Positions 35,257 to 44,332 of a DNA stretch of 64,000 nucleotides are shown one piece after another. The stretch comes from Bacteroidota bacterium. Its GTDB lineage: Bacteria > Bacteroidota > Ignavibacteria > Palsa-1295. The number at the start of each line of letters is the position of its first letter. Position 1 is the first letter of the stretch. The position numbers and the translations under genes are program-made. The stretch lies in assembly GCA_021324735.1 (NCBI GenBank), contig JAJPIO010000009.1, forward strand, positions 514,510 to 578,509. Direction: 5' to 3'. The notes under the pieces were generated by a model, which saw only the letters and a program-made list of their open reading frames with translations, was not told the DNA's origin and made no database searches.

Positions 35257-35823
35257 TTAGGAGAGAGCCCGAACCTTAAGTACCGGATGTATCTCTCGGC
35301 AATTCGGCGCCATACCTTCTGGAGTAAACATATGCGGCTCATCGAAAAAGCCGAGGCCAGTCACTTCGATCCTTGGCGGCACCTTGGGCTTGATACCTAG
35401 CATTCCTGGTTTTCCGACAAGTTGATCGATCATTTTACGTGCTTCGGCGAAATCTGACTTATACTGTTCCGGTGCTTTCGACGATCCATCCGGTATTTCT
35501 GCCACTATCTTTAATTCCGTTTTAGGATCCTGGATTACGAGATGATAATCGCCGTCGAATTCCTTTTTCACTTCCACAAGTCGGCCTTCGAGCGAGTATA
35601 GCGTGCGTTCAGAAGGTAATCGCTTTACTGATTCGCCAACGTCCGGCATGGGAAGCGCGTATTGCTCATCGATCGTAGTTGGAACAGGGGATTCAGCTAC
35701 AATGAGTGAATCCGCTAGAGTTTTGACGTTCCAGCGAGGCGAATGAGTATGTTCGCTCAATTCGACGCCTAACAACGTAGCGCCTCCCGCGACTACAAGA
35801 AACAGGGCTTTTAGAATGTTCAT
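35257..35823 (-). CDS. Exported protein of unknown function, OB-fold-like C-terminus
   Basis: 188 residues with an N-terminal hydrophobic segment (ILKALFLVVAGGATLLGV) that may be a signal anchor. Residues 70-188 resemble a small beta-barrel domain: YSLEGRLVEVKKEFDGDYHLVIQD, then IEVTGLGFFDEPHMFTPEGMAPN and EIHPVLKV. The G-F-F-D and E-x-H-P-V-L pattern recurs in OB-fold-like exported proteins seen near nuclease domains, but no catalytic residues are evident. It is divergent from the tolC-like gene across a 194-base gap that must hold both promoters. Confidence 0.65.
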   Translation of the reverse strand: MNILKALFLVVAGGATLLGVELSEHTHSPRWNVKTLADSLIVAESPVPTTIDEQYALPMPDVGESVKRLPSERTLYSLEGRLVEVKKEFDGDYHLVIQDPKTELKIVAEIPDGSSKAPEQYKSDFAEARKMIDQLVGKPGMLGIKPKVPPRIEVTGLGFFDEPHMFTPEGMAPNCREIHPVLKVRALS

Positions 35824-36017
35824 CCGATCTGGTCAAACAGGCGAGTACCCCCAGAAATCGCTGAAAATGCGTTAACAGTTGCAAATTCTTTTGTATATAG
35901 GTAGTAACAAAACGGCTCTTTTTCGTCTAATCCCGGAGTTTAATTCTTTTCGTACAATAAAGGAGAGCTTCTCTCGTTTTTTATGGTTTCCTGTCGGAGA
36001 TTTTTGCTTCTTTTTCA

Positions 36018-37457
36018 ATGAGACTTCCCATATTCTACTCACTACTTGTTACGGTAGGGCTCTCATCGTTCGCAATGGCACCAAATGCCTTTGGTCAGAA
36101 TGCTCCGAGCCAATCAACTCCTAGTACGGCTCAAGTACCTAAGACACTTACATTGGACGAGGCGGTTAAACTCGCTGTTCTTCGAAATTATAATACGCGG
36201 ATTGATTCGAACAACGTTCGAAGAGGAGCGATCGAGGTCACGCGTTCGAAAGACAATATGTGGTTGCCAACAGCCGGTGCTTCGGCAGGCTGGAACTACG
36301 ACTACTCGCTTCAAGCTCAGAGAACACGGGCAATATTTGCCGATACGGTGATCGGAGGAATTCCGATTCAGGTCCCGACTGGTACGGAGTCTGTGCCATC
36401 CGGTTCTCATACACTTACTTGGAAGGCTTCAGTCGGATATAATCTTTTTAATGGCGGGTCTGATTTGGCGCGCGTGAACGTTGCTGAGGCATCGCTAGGA
36501 GCAGCGCAAAATAGCTATATTTGGAATCGTCAGGTAACGGCGTTCACTGTTACAACCGACTACCTCGACGTTCTCCGGAACGCTGAACTTGTGGATGCCG
36601 CACAGAAGACACTTCAGGAAGCCGTCGCGCAATTGAATTTGGTCCGAGGGAAGTACGAGGCAGGCGTTGTTCCGATCGGTCAGGTCTATCAACAGGAAGC
36701 CGTTGTTGGACAGGATTCGGTTTCGCTGATTCAAGCTCGGAATAGTTACGAAAATGCGCAGGCAACGCTTCTTTTTGTGCTTAATGTCCCTCCCGATCAA
36801 TTTCCCAACTATACTTTTAGTTTGGTGGGTATCGATACGTCAACCGGTCCAGCCAGTCGGATTGCCGTCGATACCACAATTCAACCAGGCAAAATCGATC
36901 AGGCGATCGATCATCGCCCAGATATTCTTGCTCAACTTGCTACGATCGACGCAGACAAGTTCAGGATTGATGAAACGCGTGGCGCGCTGTATCCAAGCTT
37001 AAATGCCTCCGCAGGTATTGGCGGGTCTGGTGCAAATTCGGACCTTAGCCGAGTTCAGGTGGCGAATGGTTTGACAGCCGGACTTTCCTTGAGCGTACCG
37101 ATCTTTGACGCTATGCAAACCCGTCTGCTGATGCAAGAAGAAGAAGTGGATGTGGAAAATGCGGAGATCCTTTTACAGCAATACGTTCAGCAGATTCGGA
37201 ATGATGTTACTGTAGCCATTAACAATCTAAAGGGGGCCGAACAAGCACTCGATGCGGCGAATATCGGACTTCGTAGTGCCGAAGAGAGTTTACGCCTTGC
37301 CGAAGAACGCCTGAGCGTAGGCGCTGGTACTCAAGTCGATGTTGTCGTCGCCGAGAACCAGGTTGTAGGAGCTCGGGTCAGTTGGGTCAACGCCAAGTAC
37401 AGTTGGGTGCTGGCTCAGCGACAGCTACAATATACCTTGGGCCAGTGGAATTACTGA
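36018..37457 (+). CDS. TolC-family outer-membrane efflux protein
   Basis: 479 residues with a signal peptide (VTVGLSSFAMAPNAFGQ). TolC repeats have two helical-barrel halves. KTLTLDEAVKLAVLRNY is the usual entry helix, and LRLAEERLSVGAGTQVDVVVAENQ is the second-half signature. Trimers form the outer-membrane channel of tripartite pumps. It is the first of five co-directional genes (tolC-hlyD-macB ATPase-two permeases) with gaps under 30 bases, so one operon is expected. Confidence 0.93.
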   Translation: MRLPIFYSLLVTVGLSSFAMAPNAFGQNAPSQSTPSTAQVPKTLTLDEAVKLAVLRNYNTRIDSNNVRRGAIEVTRSKDNMWLPTAGASAGWNYDYSLQAQRTRAIFADTVIGGIPIQVPTGTESVPSGSHTLTWKASVGYNLFNGGSDLARVNVAEASLGAAQNSYIWNRQVTAFTVTTDYLDVLRNAELVDAAQKTLQEAVAQLNLVRGKYEAGVVPIGQVYQQEAVVGQDSVSLIQARNSYENAQATLLFVLNVPPDQFPNYTFSLVGIDTSTGPASRIAVDTTIQPGKIDQAIDHRPDILAQLATIDADKFRIDETRGALYPSLNASAGIGGSGANSDLSRVQVANGLTAGLSLSVPIFDAMQTRLLMQEEEVDVENAEILLQQYVQQIRNDVTVAINNLKGAEQALDAANIGLRSAEESLRLAEERLSVGAGTQVDVVVAENQVVGARVSWVNAKYSWVLAQRQLQYTLGQWNY

Positions 37458-37483
37458 GTTTGATTGATTTGCCCTTCTCGAAT

Positions 37484-38866
37484 ATGATGTCAAAAACGAA
37501 AACAACAATTGGTGTGAATACCCCTCTTAGTACGACAGGGACTAATGGAGGTCCCACAGTGGGCGGTGCGCCCGGAAGTAGTGTATTGCTTGCGCGTCAA
37601 AAGAAACGCAAACGTGCTCGAACAATATGGATCGTCCTGAGCGCCCTTATAGCGATCGTTTTGATCGTGGCTGTGGTCGGTGGCCGCAAAGAAAAGCCGA
37701 TCGTAGTGCAAACGGAGAAAGTATCGCGACATACGATCACCGAAGTCGTTCAGGCGACCGGCAAGATCCAACCGGAGGTTCAAGTGAAGGTATCGCCGGA
37801 AGTACCAGGCGAGATCATCGAGCTTCCATTTAAGGAAGGAGATCGAGTAAAGAAAGGCCAATTGGTTGCTAAGATCAAACCGGTAACATTTCAGGAGCAA
37901 TACGAATCGGCTCTTGCAAATCACCGCTCTGCGCTGGCTCAGGCAGAGCAGCAGAAGGCCGCGCTTATCCAGGCGAAGCAGGACCTTGCTCGCGGCGATC
38001 GTCTCAAGGCGAGCCATTTAATGTCGGACCAGGATTACGATGCATTAAAATCGCGATATGATGCCGCTACGGCTGCTCTCAATGCTGCAAACTATCAGGC
38101 GCAGGCTGCCGAGAGCCAAATGCAGCAATATCGTGAATCTCTTGGCAAGACCAGCGTGCTATCTCCCATGGATGGTGTCATCACATCGCTTATTTCTCAG
38201 CTTGGCGAGAAGGTCGTTGGAACGAGCCAGTTCGCCGGTACAGAGATGATGACGATCAGCGATCTTACCGTGATGAACGCGATGGTCGATGTTGACGAGA
38301 ACGACGTTGTCAATATCAAGATCGGTAATCATGTGAAGATCTCTATCGACGCTTTTCCGGATCGCACTTTTACCGGTAAAGTGATCGAGATCGCGAACAG
38401 TGCAAAGCTTGCGGGCACGGGTACGCAGGATCAATCCACTAATTTCACTGTCAAAGTGCGGCTCGATGATTTTGGTAGCGAGGATCTTCGACCGGGTATG
38501 AGTTGCACAGCTCGTATCGAGACGCAGACAAAGGAGAATGTACTTGCAGTGCCAATTATGTCGGTGACGCGACGTGAAACGGAAGACGAACAAGCAGCGG
38601 ATTCGCTCAAGCGCATTCGGGAAGCGAATCGCGGTACGTTCAACGATGGTGACGTCGTGCCTACGATCGTCTTTATCGTTCATAAAGATACTGCAAAGAA
38701 GGTTGCGATCAAGACCGGTCTTTCCGATAACGCCTATGTCGAAATACTCGATGGTCTTAAAGGTGGTGAAGAAGTCGTCAAAGGAAATTTCCGTGCTGTT
38801 TCTAAAGAACTTGAGGATGGTAAGATAATTAAGGTCGATAATTCAGGAAAGAGTGGGTCGAATTAA
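37484..38866 (+). CDS. HlyD/MacA-type periplasmic adaptor
   Basis: 460 residues from the ATG at 37484; another ATG follows directly at 37487, and an upstream in-frame ATG at 37382 lies inside tolC. One N-terminal membrane helix ([20 protein letters not shown]) is followed by a lipoyl-like domain ([20 protein letters not shown]), an alpha-helical hairpin rich in Ala/Gln ([20 protein letters not shown]) and beta-barrel and membrane-proximal domains. It links the MacB-type ABC transporter to TolC. It ends one base before the ATPase start codon. Confidence 0.92.
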   Translation: MMSKTKTTIGVNTPLSTTGTNGGPTVGGAPGSSVLLARQKKRKRARTIWIVLSALIAIVLIVAVVGGRKEKPIVVQTEKVSRHTITEVVQATGKIQPEVQVKVSPEVPGEIIELPFKEGDRVKKGQLVAKIKPVTFQEQYESALANHRSALAQAEQQKAALIQAKQDLARGDRLKASHLMSDQDYDALKSRYDAATAALNAANYQAQAAESQMQQYRESLGKTSVLSPMDGVITSLISQLGEKVVGTSQFAGTEMMTISDLTVMNAMVDVDENDVVNIKIGNHVKISIDAFPDRTFTGKVIEIANSAKLAGTGTQDQSTNFTVKVRLDDFGSEDLRPGMSCTARIETQTKENVLAVPIMSVTRRETEDEQAADSLKRIREANRGTFNDGDVVPTIVFIVHKDTAKKVAIKTGLSDNAYVEILDGLKGGEEVVKGNFRAVSKELEDGKIIKVDNSGKSGSN

Positions 38867-38867
38867 T

Positions 38868-39611
38868 ATGAGCTTTACATCGGTGGACGGTCAGCCAACG
38901 CGTAACGCGCAAAACTCGGTTATCTATCTGGAGGATATTCAGAAGATATATCGAATGGGTACCGAGTATGTATACGCCTTGCGAGGTGTCACGCTCGGGG
39001 TACAAAAGAACGAGTACATTGCCATCATGGGGCCGTCCGGTTCGGGTAAATCGACGCTCATGAATATCATTGGTTGTCTCGATACGCCTACCACTGGCAA
39101 TTATTACTTCAATGGAATAAACGTTGCCGGCTTGGATGATAATGATCTGGCTGACATTCGCAACCGGGAGATCGGATTCGTCTTCCAGACTTTTAATCTA
39201 TTGCCACGTAGTGATGCTCTTCATAATGTTGAGCTCCCACTTATCTACGCCGGAGTTGGCAAGGACGAGCGCCGTCAACGAGCGATCGAAGCACTCGAGC
39301 ATGTAGGATTATTAGAACGTTCGAGCCATAAGCCGAATGAACTCTCGGGGGGGCAACGCCAACGCGTTGCTATCGCCCGCGCTCTTGTTACCAGGCCATC
39401 GATCATCCTTGCGGATGAGCCAACGGGTAACCTCGATTCCAAGACGGGTGAAGATATTATGCGGCTCTTTAACGAGCTTCACGAACAAGGAAATACAATC
39501 ATCCTTGTAACCCACGAAGAAGACATCGCCCGACATGCGGAGCGAATCGTCCGAATCAAGGATGGTCTTATCGAGCGGGATGAAAAGGTGATCGAACGCG
39601 CCTTGGTCTAA
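38868..39611 (+). CDS. MacB/LolD-type ABC transporter ATPase
   Basis: 247 residues from the ATG at 38868. Walker A is GPSGSGKST, the signature [15 protein letters not shown] and Walker [26 protein letters not shown] is the usual LolD/MacB D-strand. It energises the two downstream permeases, which lack their own ATPase domain, unlike E. coli MacB where ATPase and permease are fused. The start five codons upstream would overlap the adaptor gene and is less likely. Confidence 0.95.
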   Translation: MSFTSVDGQPTRNAQNSVIYLEDIQKIYRMGTEYVYALRGVTLGVQKNEYIAIMGPSGSGKSTLMNIIGCLDTPTTGNYYFNGINVAGLDDNDLADIRNREIGFVFQTFNLLPRSDALHNVELPLIYAGVGKDERRQRAIEALEHVGLLERSSHKPNELSGGQRQRVAIARALVTRPSIILADEPTGNLDSKTGEDIMRLFNELHEQGNTIILVTHEEDIARHAERIVRIKDGLIERDEKVIERALV

Positions 39612-39626
39612 GCTGAATAGTTTACA

Positions 39627-40877
39627 ATGCCCCGATTCTTTCAGGATACAGTGGAAGGAGTAAGCATGGCGCGCACGGCGCTCCGTGCTAACCCTTTGCG
39701 CTCTGCGCTCACAATGCTGGGCATTATCATCGGCATTGTGACGGTAACGCTCATGAGTTCTTTCCTGACAGGGCTTACGGACATGTTCCATGAAACAACG
39801 AGCTTCATGGGTACCGATGTCTATTACATCGATAAGCATAGCTGGTCGGGCGGCGATTGGCGGATGCAACGTAATCGTCCGAACATTACACTCGAGGATG
39901 CCGATAAGCTTCGTCGTCGAATGACGACCGCAAAGGGTGTTAGCGTTTCTGCGGGTGAGTGGAATGTTACGCTAAAATATGGCGCATCGAGCTTGGAAAA
40001 CATGCGTGTTTCCGGTGTCGATGCTGCGTATGAGGTTACCAATTCTATCCAAATGGACCAAGGCCGGTTCTTCGCTACGCAGGAGCTGTCCAGTGCGCGC
40101 CCCGTATGTGTGATCGGTTACGATGTTTGGAATGACCTGCTGCATAAGCAATATCCAATAGGTAAGATGATCCGGCTGAATGGATATTCGGTCGAGATCA
40201 TTGGTGTAGCGAAGCAGGTAGGAGGTATGTTCGGCTTTTGGTCTGTTGACCACGAGGTGATTCTACCGCTTCAGACGATGCTGAATGCATTCGGAAATTC
40301 CGATCGCTCGCTTACTATCGCTGTCAAAGCAAAAAATGTACTCGATAAAGAAGATACTAAAGCAGAGGCACGATTTCACATGCGTGCGATCCGGGGATTA
40401 AAACCGAGTGATGACGATAACTTCGGTATCAATAGCGAAGATGAGTTCAACACGCAGTTCGATGCATTGACCAATGTACTAACGACCATCGGCCTGGTCA
40501 TAACCAGTCTATCCTTATTGGTAGGTGGTATTGGCATTATGAACATTATGTTCGTTGGGGTAAAAGAGCGCACTCGTGAGATCGGTATTCGAAAGGCTAT
40601 CGGTGCACGGCGGCGAATGGTACTGGCACAATTCCTTTCGGAGGCAGCAATGCTTTGTTTAGTCGCCGGGTCGATTGGGCTCCTGATCGCCTACTCAGCA
40701 TCGCTATATATCAATCACAGTATCTTGACTTCCGACTCTTCGGTTCATCTCAATTTTTCTTTAGGTTTGATCGCAACTGGCTTGGGCCTATCGTTAGGAA
40801 TTGGCGTCGTGAGCGGTATCTTGCCAGCCTGGCGAGCGAGTAAGTTGGACCCTGTAGACGCACTTCGTTACGAGTAA
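39627..40877 (+). CDS. MacB-like ABC permease, first copy
   Basis: 416 residues. One N-terminal helix (NPLRSALTMLGIIIGIVTVTLM) is followed by a large periplasmic MacB domain (about 50-280) and three C-terminal helices in the FtsX domain (GIGIMNIMFVGVKERTREIGIRKAIGARRR). MacB systems are mechanotransmission transporters that export substrates from the periplasm through TolC. The next gene is a second permease of the same type, starting on the last base of this one, so a heterodimer is likely. Confidence 0.93.
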   Translation: MPRFFQDTVEGVSMARTALRANPLRSALTMLGIIIGIVTVTLMSSFLTGLTDMFHETTSFMGTDVYYIDKHSWSGGDWRMQRNRPNITLEDADKLRRRMTTAKGVSVSAGEWNVTLKYGASSLENMRVSGVDAAYEVTNSIQMDQGRFFATQELSSARPVCVIGYDVWNDLLHKQYPIGKMIRLNGYSVEIIGVAKQVGGMFGFWSVDHEVILPLQTMLNAFGNSDRSLTIAVKAKNVLDKEDTKAEARFHMRAIRGLKPSDDDNFGINSEDEFNTQFDALTNVLTTIGLVITSLSLLVGGIGIMNIMFVGVKERTREIGIRKAIGARRRMVLAQFLSEAAMLCLVAGSIGLLIAYSASLYINHSILTSDSSVHLNFSLGLIATGLGLSLGIGVVSGILPAWRASKLDPVDALRYE

Positions 40878-42112
40878 TGCTATCCAGAGAGAACATCGCA
40901 CAAGCATTTGAGGCACTTCGAGCAAATAAGCTGCGAAGTTCGCTGACGCTGCTCGGCATAATCGTCGGTGTGTTCTCGATCATTGGGGTAATGACTGCTT
41001 TGGGAGCGCTTACGAGTAGCATCGATCAATCGCTTTCTCAGCTCGGTTCCGAAACATTCACGATCAAGAAGTGGCCATCCATTCAAATGGGTGGAAGCGA
41101 TTGGCTGAAGTATATGAAGCGCAAGCAGATCACCTATGAGCAGATCCGCTTTGTGCGCCAGACCGCCTCGTTACCTTTGGCCGTTAGTGCAGAGCATACT
41201 TACGCGCCGCTTTCAGTGAGCTACGGCAATGAAACGAGCGATCCGCAATTCTACCTACAGGGTTCGGACGATAACTACACCATCAACCATAACCGTGACG
41301 TATCGAAGGGAAGAATGCTTACTGCCGACGATGTGCAATATGCACGAGACGTCACGGTGCTGGGGCAGGATATCGTCGATCGCGTTTTCAAAAACGGCGA
41401 AGACCCACTTGGTAAAACGGTCCGCATGAACGGCCACAATTATACGGTGGTCGGTGTCTTCGAAAAGAAGGGTGGAGGAATGGGGCAAAGTCAGGATGGC
41501 TTTGCGCTTATTCCGATTACGAATGAGCTTAAATATTTCATTCAGGAGTCCGAAACGTCTCTTCAGATGACGGTCCGTGCTCGAAATAAAAATCTTTTCG
41601 ATGAAACGCAGGACGAGGTCATCGGCGCTCTTCGCTCTGTTCGGGGGGTAAAACCCGGTGCTGAAAATGATTTTGAAGTCGAGAATAACACCAGCCTGAC
41701 GCTACAATTTGAGTCATTCTCGAAGTACCTGTCGTATGCGGGTTTTGGTATCAGCGCAATTGCCTTACTGGCTGCTTCGATCGGCATTATGAACATTATG
41801 CTCGTCTCTGTTACCGAGCGGACAAAAGAGATCGGCATTCGTAAGGCGATGGGAGCGACGAAGACAGATATCGCCGGTCAGTTCTTAACAGAGGCCGTTG
41901 TGCTTTGCGAGATCGGCGGAGTTATTGGTATTGCGATCGGTATTGGATTGGGTAACCTGATCGCTGTTTTTATTCACGCGAGCGTATATGTGCCTACAGT
42001 TTGGGTTGGTATCGGCCTTGGGGTTTGCTCGCTGGTCGGTATTGTATTCGGGTTATATCCTGCTCTTAAAGCAGCGAATATGAGCCCGATCGATGCTCTG
42101 CGTTTCGAGTAA
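40877..42112 (+). CDS. MacB-like ABC permease, second copy
   Basis: 411 residues with the same architecture as its neighbour: a first helix (NKLRSSLTLLGIIVGVFSIIGVM), a periplasmic domain, and a C-terminal FtsX domain with SIGIMNIMLVSVTERTKEIGIRKAMGATK. It overlaps the preceding permease by one base. The two permeases are clearly related but diverged in the periplasmic domain, as expected for paralogues forming a heterodimer. Its stop codon abuts that of the convergent PhzF-like gene. Confidence 0.93.
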   Translation: MLSRENIAQAFEALRANKLRSSLTLLGIIVGVFSIIGVMTALGALTSSIDQSLSQLGSETFTIKKWPSIQMGGSDWLKYMKRKQITYEQIRFVRQTASLPLAVSAEHTYAPLSVSYGNETSDPQFYLQGSDDNYTINHNRDVSKGRMLTADDVQYARDVTVLGQDIVDRVFKNGEDPLGKTVRMNGHNYTVVGVFEKKGGGMGQSQDGFALIPITNELKYFIQESETSLQMTVRARNKNLFDETQDEVIGALRSVRGVKPGAENDFEVENNTSLTLQFESFSKYLSYAGFGISAIALLAASIGIMNIMLVSVTERTKEIGIRKAMGATKTDIAGQFLTEAVVLCEIGGVIGIAIGIGLGNLIAVFIHASVYVPTVWVGIGLGVCSLVGIVFGLYPALKAANMSPIDALRFE

Positions 42113-42916
42113 TTAAACTTTCAGCTCACCTTCGAAGATGGTGACAGCTTCGCCGCAGAATTTAATGCGATCCCCATCTACTGTTAAATCTAAAAGGCCT
42201 CCCCAGCGAGCGTAACGATAACCTGTAAGCTGTGTCTTCCCGAGACGAGGCATCCAAAATGGCCCAAGCATCGAATGGAGTGAGCAAGTGGTTGGGTCGC
42301 CTTGCCCTACGTTGATATCGGGATAAAACGTGCGAACAGCAAAATCGTACTTGCGGCTGGCACCAGCGGGCGCCGTTACGATAAGACCTTGCACTTCTGT
42401 CTGGCGCAGCAATGCAAAATCGGGACGTACCCGTTTCAGCGCGGATTCGGACGATAACAGTACGAGAAAGTCCTTGCCACGTTGCCCGACGTACTGCGGC
42501 TCGCGGTCCAATGCCTTTGTCAGTAGGGGTAGCGGAGTGGTCACTTCCACTGCTTCCTGAGCGGGAAAGTTCATTTCGATCGTGCGGTTAGCGATCGAGG
42601 CGGAGATTGATCCTACATGTGTGAAAAAGGTGATCGGTTTCGTACGATCGGCCATCCGCTTACTAAACAGAATGGACGCGGCAGCCAATACGGTGGAGGC
42701 GCCTGGCTCTATTTCCGACCGGGTCGTCATCGTTCGAAGGTCGAATCGGTTCGGGCCTCGGGGTACAACGAAAACCGCTTCCGGCAGGTTTAGCGCCGCC
42801 GCAATGTTTAACATCCACGGACGCTCTTCCGCATGCTCCAGAAGACAAACAGCAACCGGACTGCCCTGAAAAGGCTTGGTTGTGAATGTCTCTACGTAAT
42901 AGATTTGTTTGGACAT
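42113..42916 (-). CDS. PhzF-family isomerase/epimerase-like protein
   Basis: 267 residues from the ATG at 42916, chosen because QIYYVETFTTKPFQGSPVAV matches the family N-terminus; the upstream ATG at 42979 adds an unrelated basic stretch. The catalytic glutamate is E46 in ALNLPEAVFV. The second conserved block, INVGQGDPTTCSLHSMLGPFW, corresponds to the usual E/D-D-P-x-T-G-S motif but with Cys for Gly. Members are diaminopimelate-epimerase folds of varied or unknown substrate. There is no phenazine cluster nearby. Confidence 0.88.
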   Translation of the reverse strand: MSKQIYYVETFTTKPFQGSPVAVCLLEHAEERPWMLNIAAALNLPEAVFVVPRGPNRFDLRTMTTRSEIEPGASTVLAAASILFSKRMADRTKPITFFTHVGSISASIANRTIEMNFPAQEAVEVTTPLPLLTKALDREPQYVGQRGKDFLVLLSSESALKRVRPDFALLRQTEVQGLIVTAPAGASRKYDFAVRTFYPDINVGQGDPTTCSLHSMLGPFWMPRLGKTQLTGYRYARWGGLLDLTVDGDRIKFCGEAVTIFEGELKV

Positions 42917-43060
42917 CGGGGCGAAGATAAGGTCCGTTTTTAACGCCTCGCGAGTAAGCTTTCGTTTTCTGAAACGCAAGATTATTACTCTGGAACATTA
43001 TAATTTTGATACTGTTTGGTAGCCCGCCGATCGGGCCGGTATAACCGGGCCATTGGAGTC

Positions 43061-43132
43061 GGCCCCTTCGACTAGTGGCTAGGTCACCACCCTTTCACGG
43101 TGGCAGGACGGGTTCGAATCCCGTAGGGGTCA
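43061..43132 (+). tRNA. tRNA-Glu (UUC anticodon)
   Basis: 72 bases form a full cloverleaf. The acceptor GGCCCCT pairs with AGGGGTC (one G-U), and the discriminator is A. The anticodon stem is CCACC/GGTGG around CTTTCAC, so the anticodon is TTC, and the T-loop is GGTTCGAATCCC. No CCA is encoded. It stands alone between the PhzF-like gene and the cbb3 locus, transcribed on the plus strand. Confidence 0.95.
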
Positions 43133-43145
43133 CGGAGCCAGTCTT

Positions 43146-43850
43146 TTATCTCTGGCAACACGACGGATGTGTCACCGTTGGTTTCGCAGGGCTTACGTGC
43201 GGAATTCCCAATGCCATTCCTCTGACCAATAATAACATTGCAACAACAAGGCTAATAGCTGGTGCGGCATAACGCAGTTTTTCTCGTACCCGGCACGAGA
43301 GCTTTGCACCGCCTATCGCGATGGCGCTCATTACCGGTAAAGTCCCCATTCCAAAACCCAGCATAAAAAGAGCAGCGCCGCCAATAGACCCAGCGCCGAG
43401 CGAGCCGAGAAGGGCGGCGGTTACAAGTCCGCAGGGAAGGAGACCATTTAAGAGACCGATTCCAAGATGAGTAAGAGCACCGTGCTTGGTGAGTAACGAT
43501 CGTAACGTTTGCTTCAGTGGTGCAATGACTTTTTCTACTTGTTTACCAGAGATAAGCTCTCGTCTCCAAACAAGTTGAAGAATTAACGCGGCAAGCATCG
43601 CACTTCCTGAGGCGATCGAGAGCGTTCTGCTATAGCCGGAGAGTGCTATAGCATTCCCACCCACGCCAACGATTGCGCCAAGCGTTGTATAGGTAATAAC
43701 TCGCCCAAATTGATAGGTCATCCGATGAGCTGCTTCACGAAGAGCCTGGTGGCCAGTTCGTGGTAGCGAGATCGCAATAGGGCCACACATGCCGGCGCAG
43801 TGTATACTGCCCGCCAGACCTATCGCTAATCCTGCTAACGGTTCTACCAT
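43146..43850 (-). CDS. TauE/SafE-family (COG2836) membrane protein of the cbb3 locus
   Basis: 234 residues with six or so membrane helices. The helix-1 motif GLAGSIHCAGMCGPIA, with two Cys near a His, and the mid-protein GLLNGLLPCGLVTAALLGSLG are hallmarks of the SafE-like group, often beside cytochrome oxidase genes. A role in copper or cofactor delivery to cbb3 oxidase is likely from context, not shown. It is the last gene of the minus-strand cco operon, 21 bases after ccoH. Confidence 0.88.
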   Translation of the reverse strand: MVEPLAGLAIGLAGSIHCAGMCGPIAISLPRTGHQALREAAHRMTYQFGRVITYTTLGAIVGVGGNAIALSGYSRTLSIASGSAMLAALILQLVWRRELISGKQVEKVIAPLKQTLRSLLTKHGALTHLGIGLLNGLLPCGLVTAALLGSLGAGSIGGAALFMLGFGMGTLPVMSAIAIGGAKLSCRVREKLRYAAPAISLVVAMLLLVRGMALGIPHVSPAKPTVTHPSCCQR

Positions 43851-43871
43851 GTGAACAAAGCTGCTATGTTA

Positions 43872-44318
43872 TTATAGTGTATCTGTCTTTAGAACTTCGT
43901 ATGATTTGCCAGAGGCAGACCAATCAATAGTGATCTTCCATACGCCCTTAGCGAGAGTCGCGGTAGGGATAGTCATCGCGCCATTCTCGGACACCTTTAA
44001 AGGAAGTGATCGATCGCTAGCGGGGGAATTGGGTCGGTACAACTTCACTGTTCCTGATGCGTTCGTGGCTTGCTCTGCTGGAATTTGCAGAAGAATATTG
44101 TTATCCGGGCGTTTCGTATCGAGTACCAGAGAAGTACCAAGTAATCGTGCATTTTCTTGAGCTGTTGCCGTCTCGTCCTGTTTCAAACTGTACTCATAAT
44201 AATCGCTTCTGACCAGATCGACCTCGCTCGTCATGGCATACGCTACCCAAGCTGCCGTGCCAGACATAAATACCACGAACGACGCTATGATACCCCAGCC
44301 CCAACTAATTTTTTTCAT
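43872..44318 (-). CDS. ccoH: FixH/CcoH-family oxidase assembly protein
   Basis: 148 residues. One N-terminal membrane helix (WGWGIIASFVVFMSGTAAWVAY) is followed by a periplasmic beta domain. VDLVRSDYYEYSLKQDE is the short conserved stretch of FixH proteins. CcoH/FixH is needed for cbb3 oxidase assembly or stability. It is placed after ccoG, as in many cco/fix operons. Confidence 0.88.
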   Translation of the reverse strand: MKKISWGWGIIASFVVFMSGTAAWVAYAMTSEVDLVRSDYYEYSLKQDETATAQENARLLGTSLVLDTKRPDNNILLQIPAEQATNASGTVKLYRPNSPASDRSLPLKVSENGAMTIPTATLAKGVWKITIDWSASGKSYEVLKTDTL

Positions 44319-44332
44319 ACCTTACCTACGTT

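Noticed and set aside
43021-43060. Second tRNA or structured RNA before tRNA-Glu
   Set aside because: There are GGCC-rich inverted words but no cloverleaf can be drawn.
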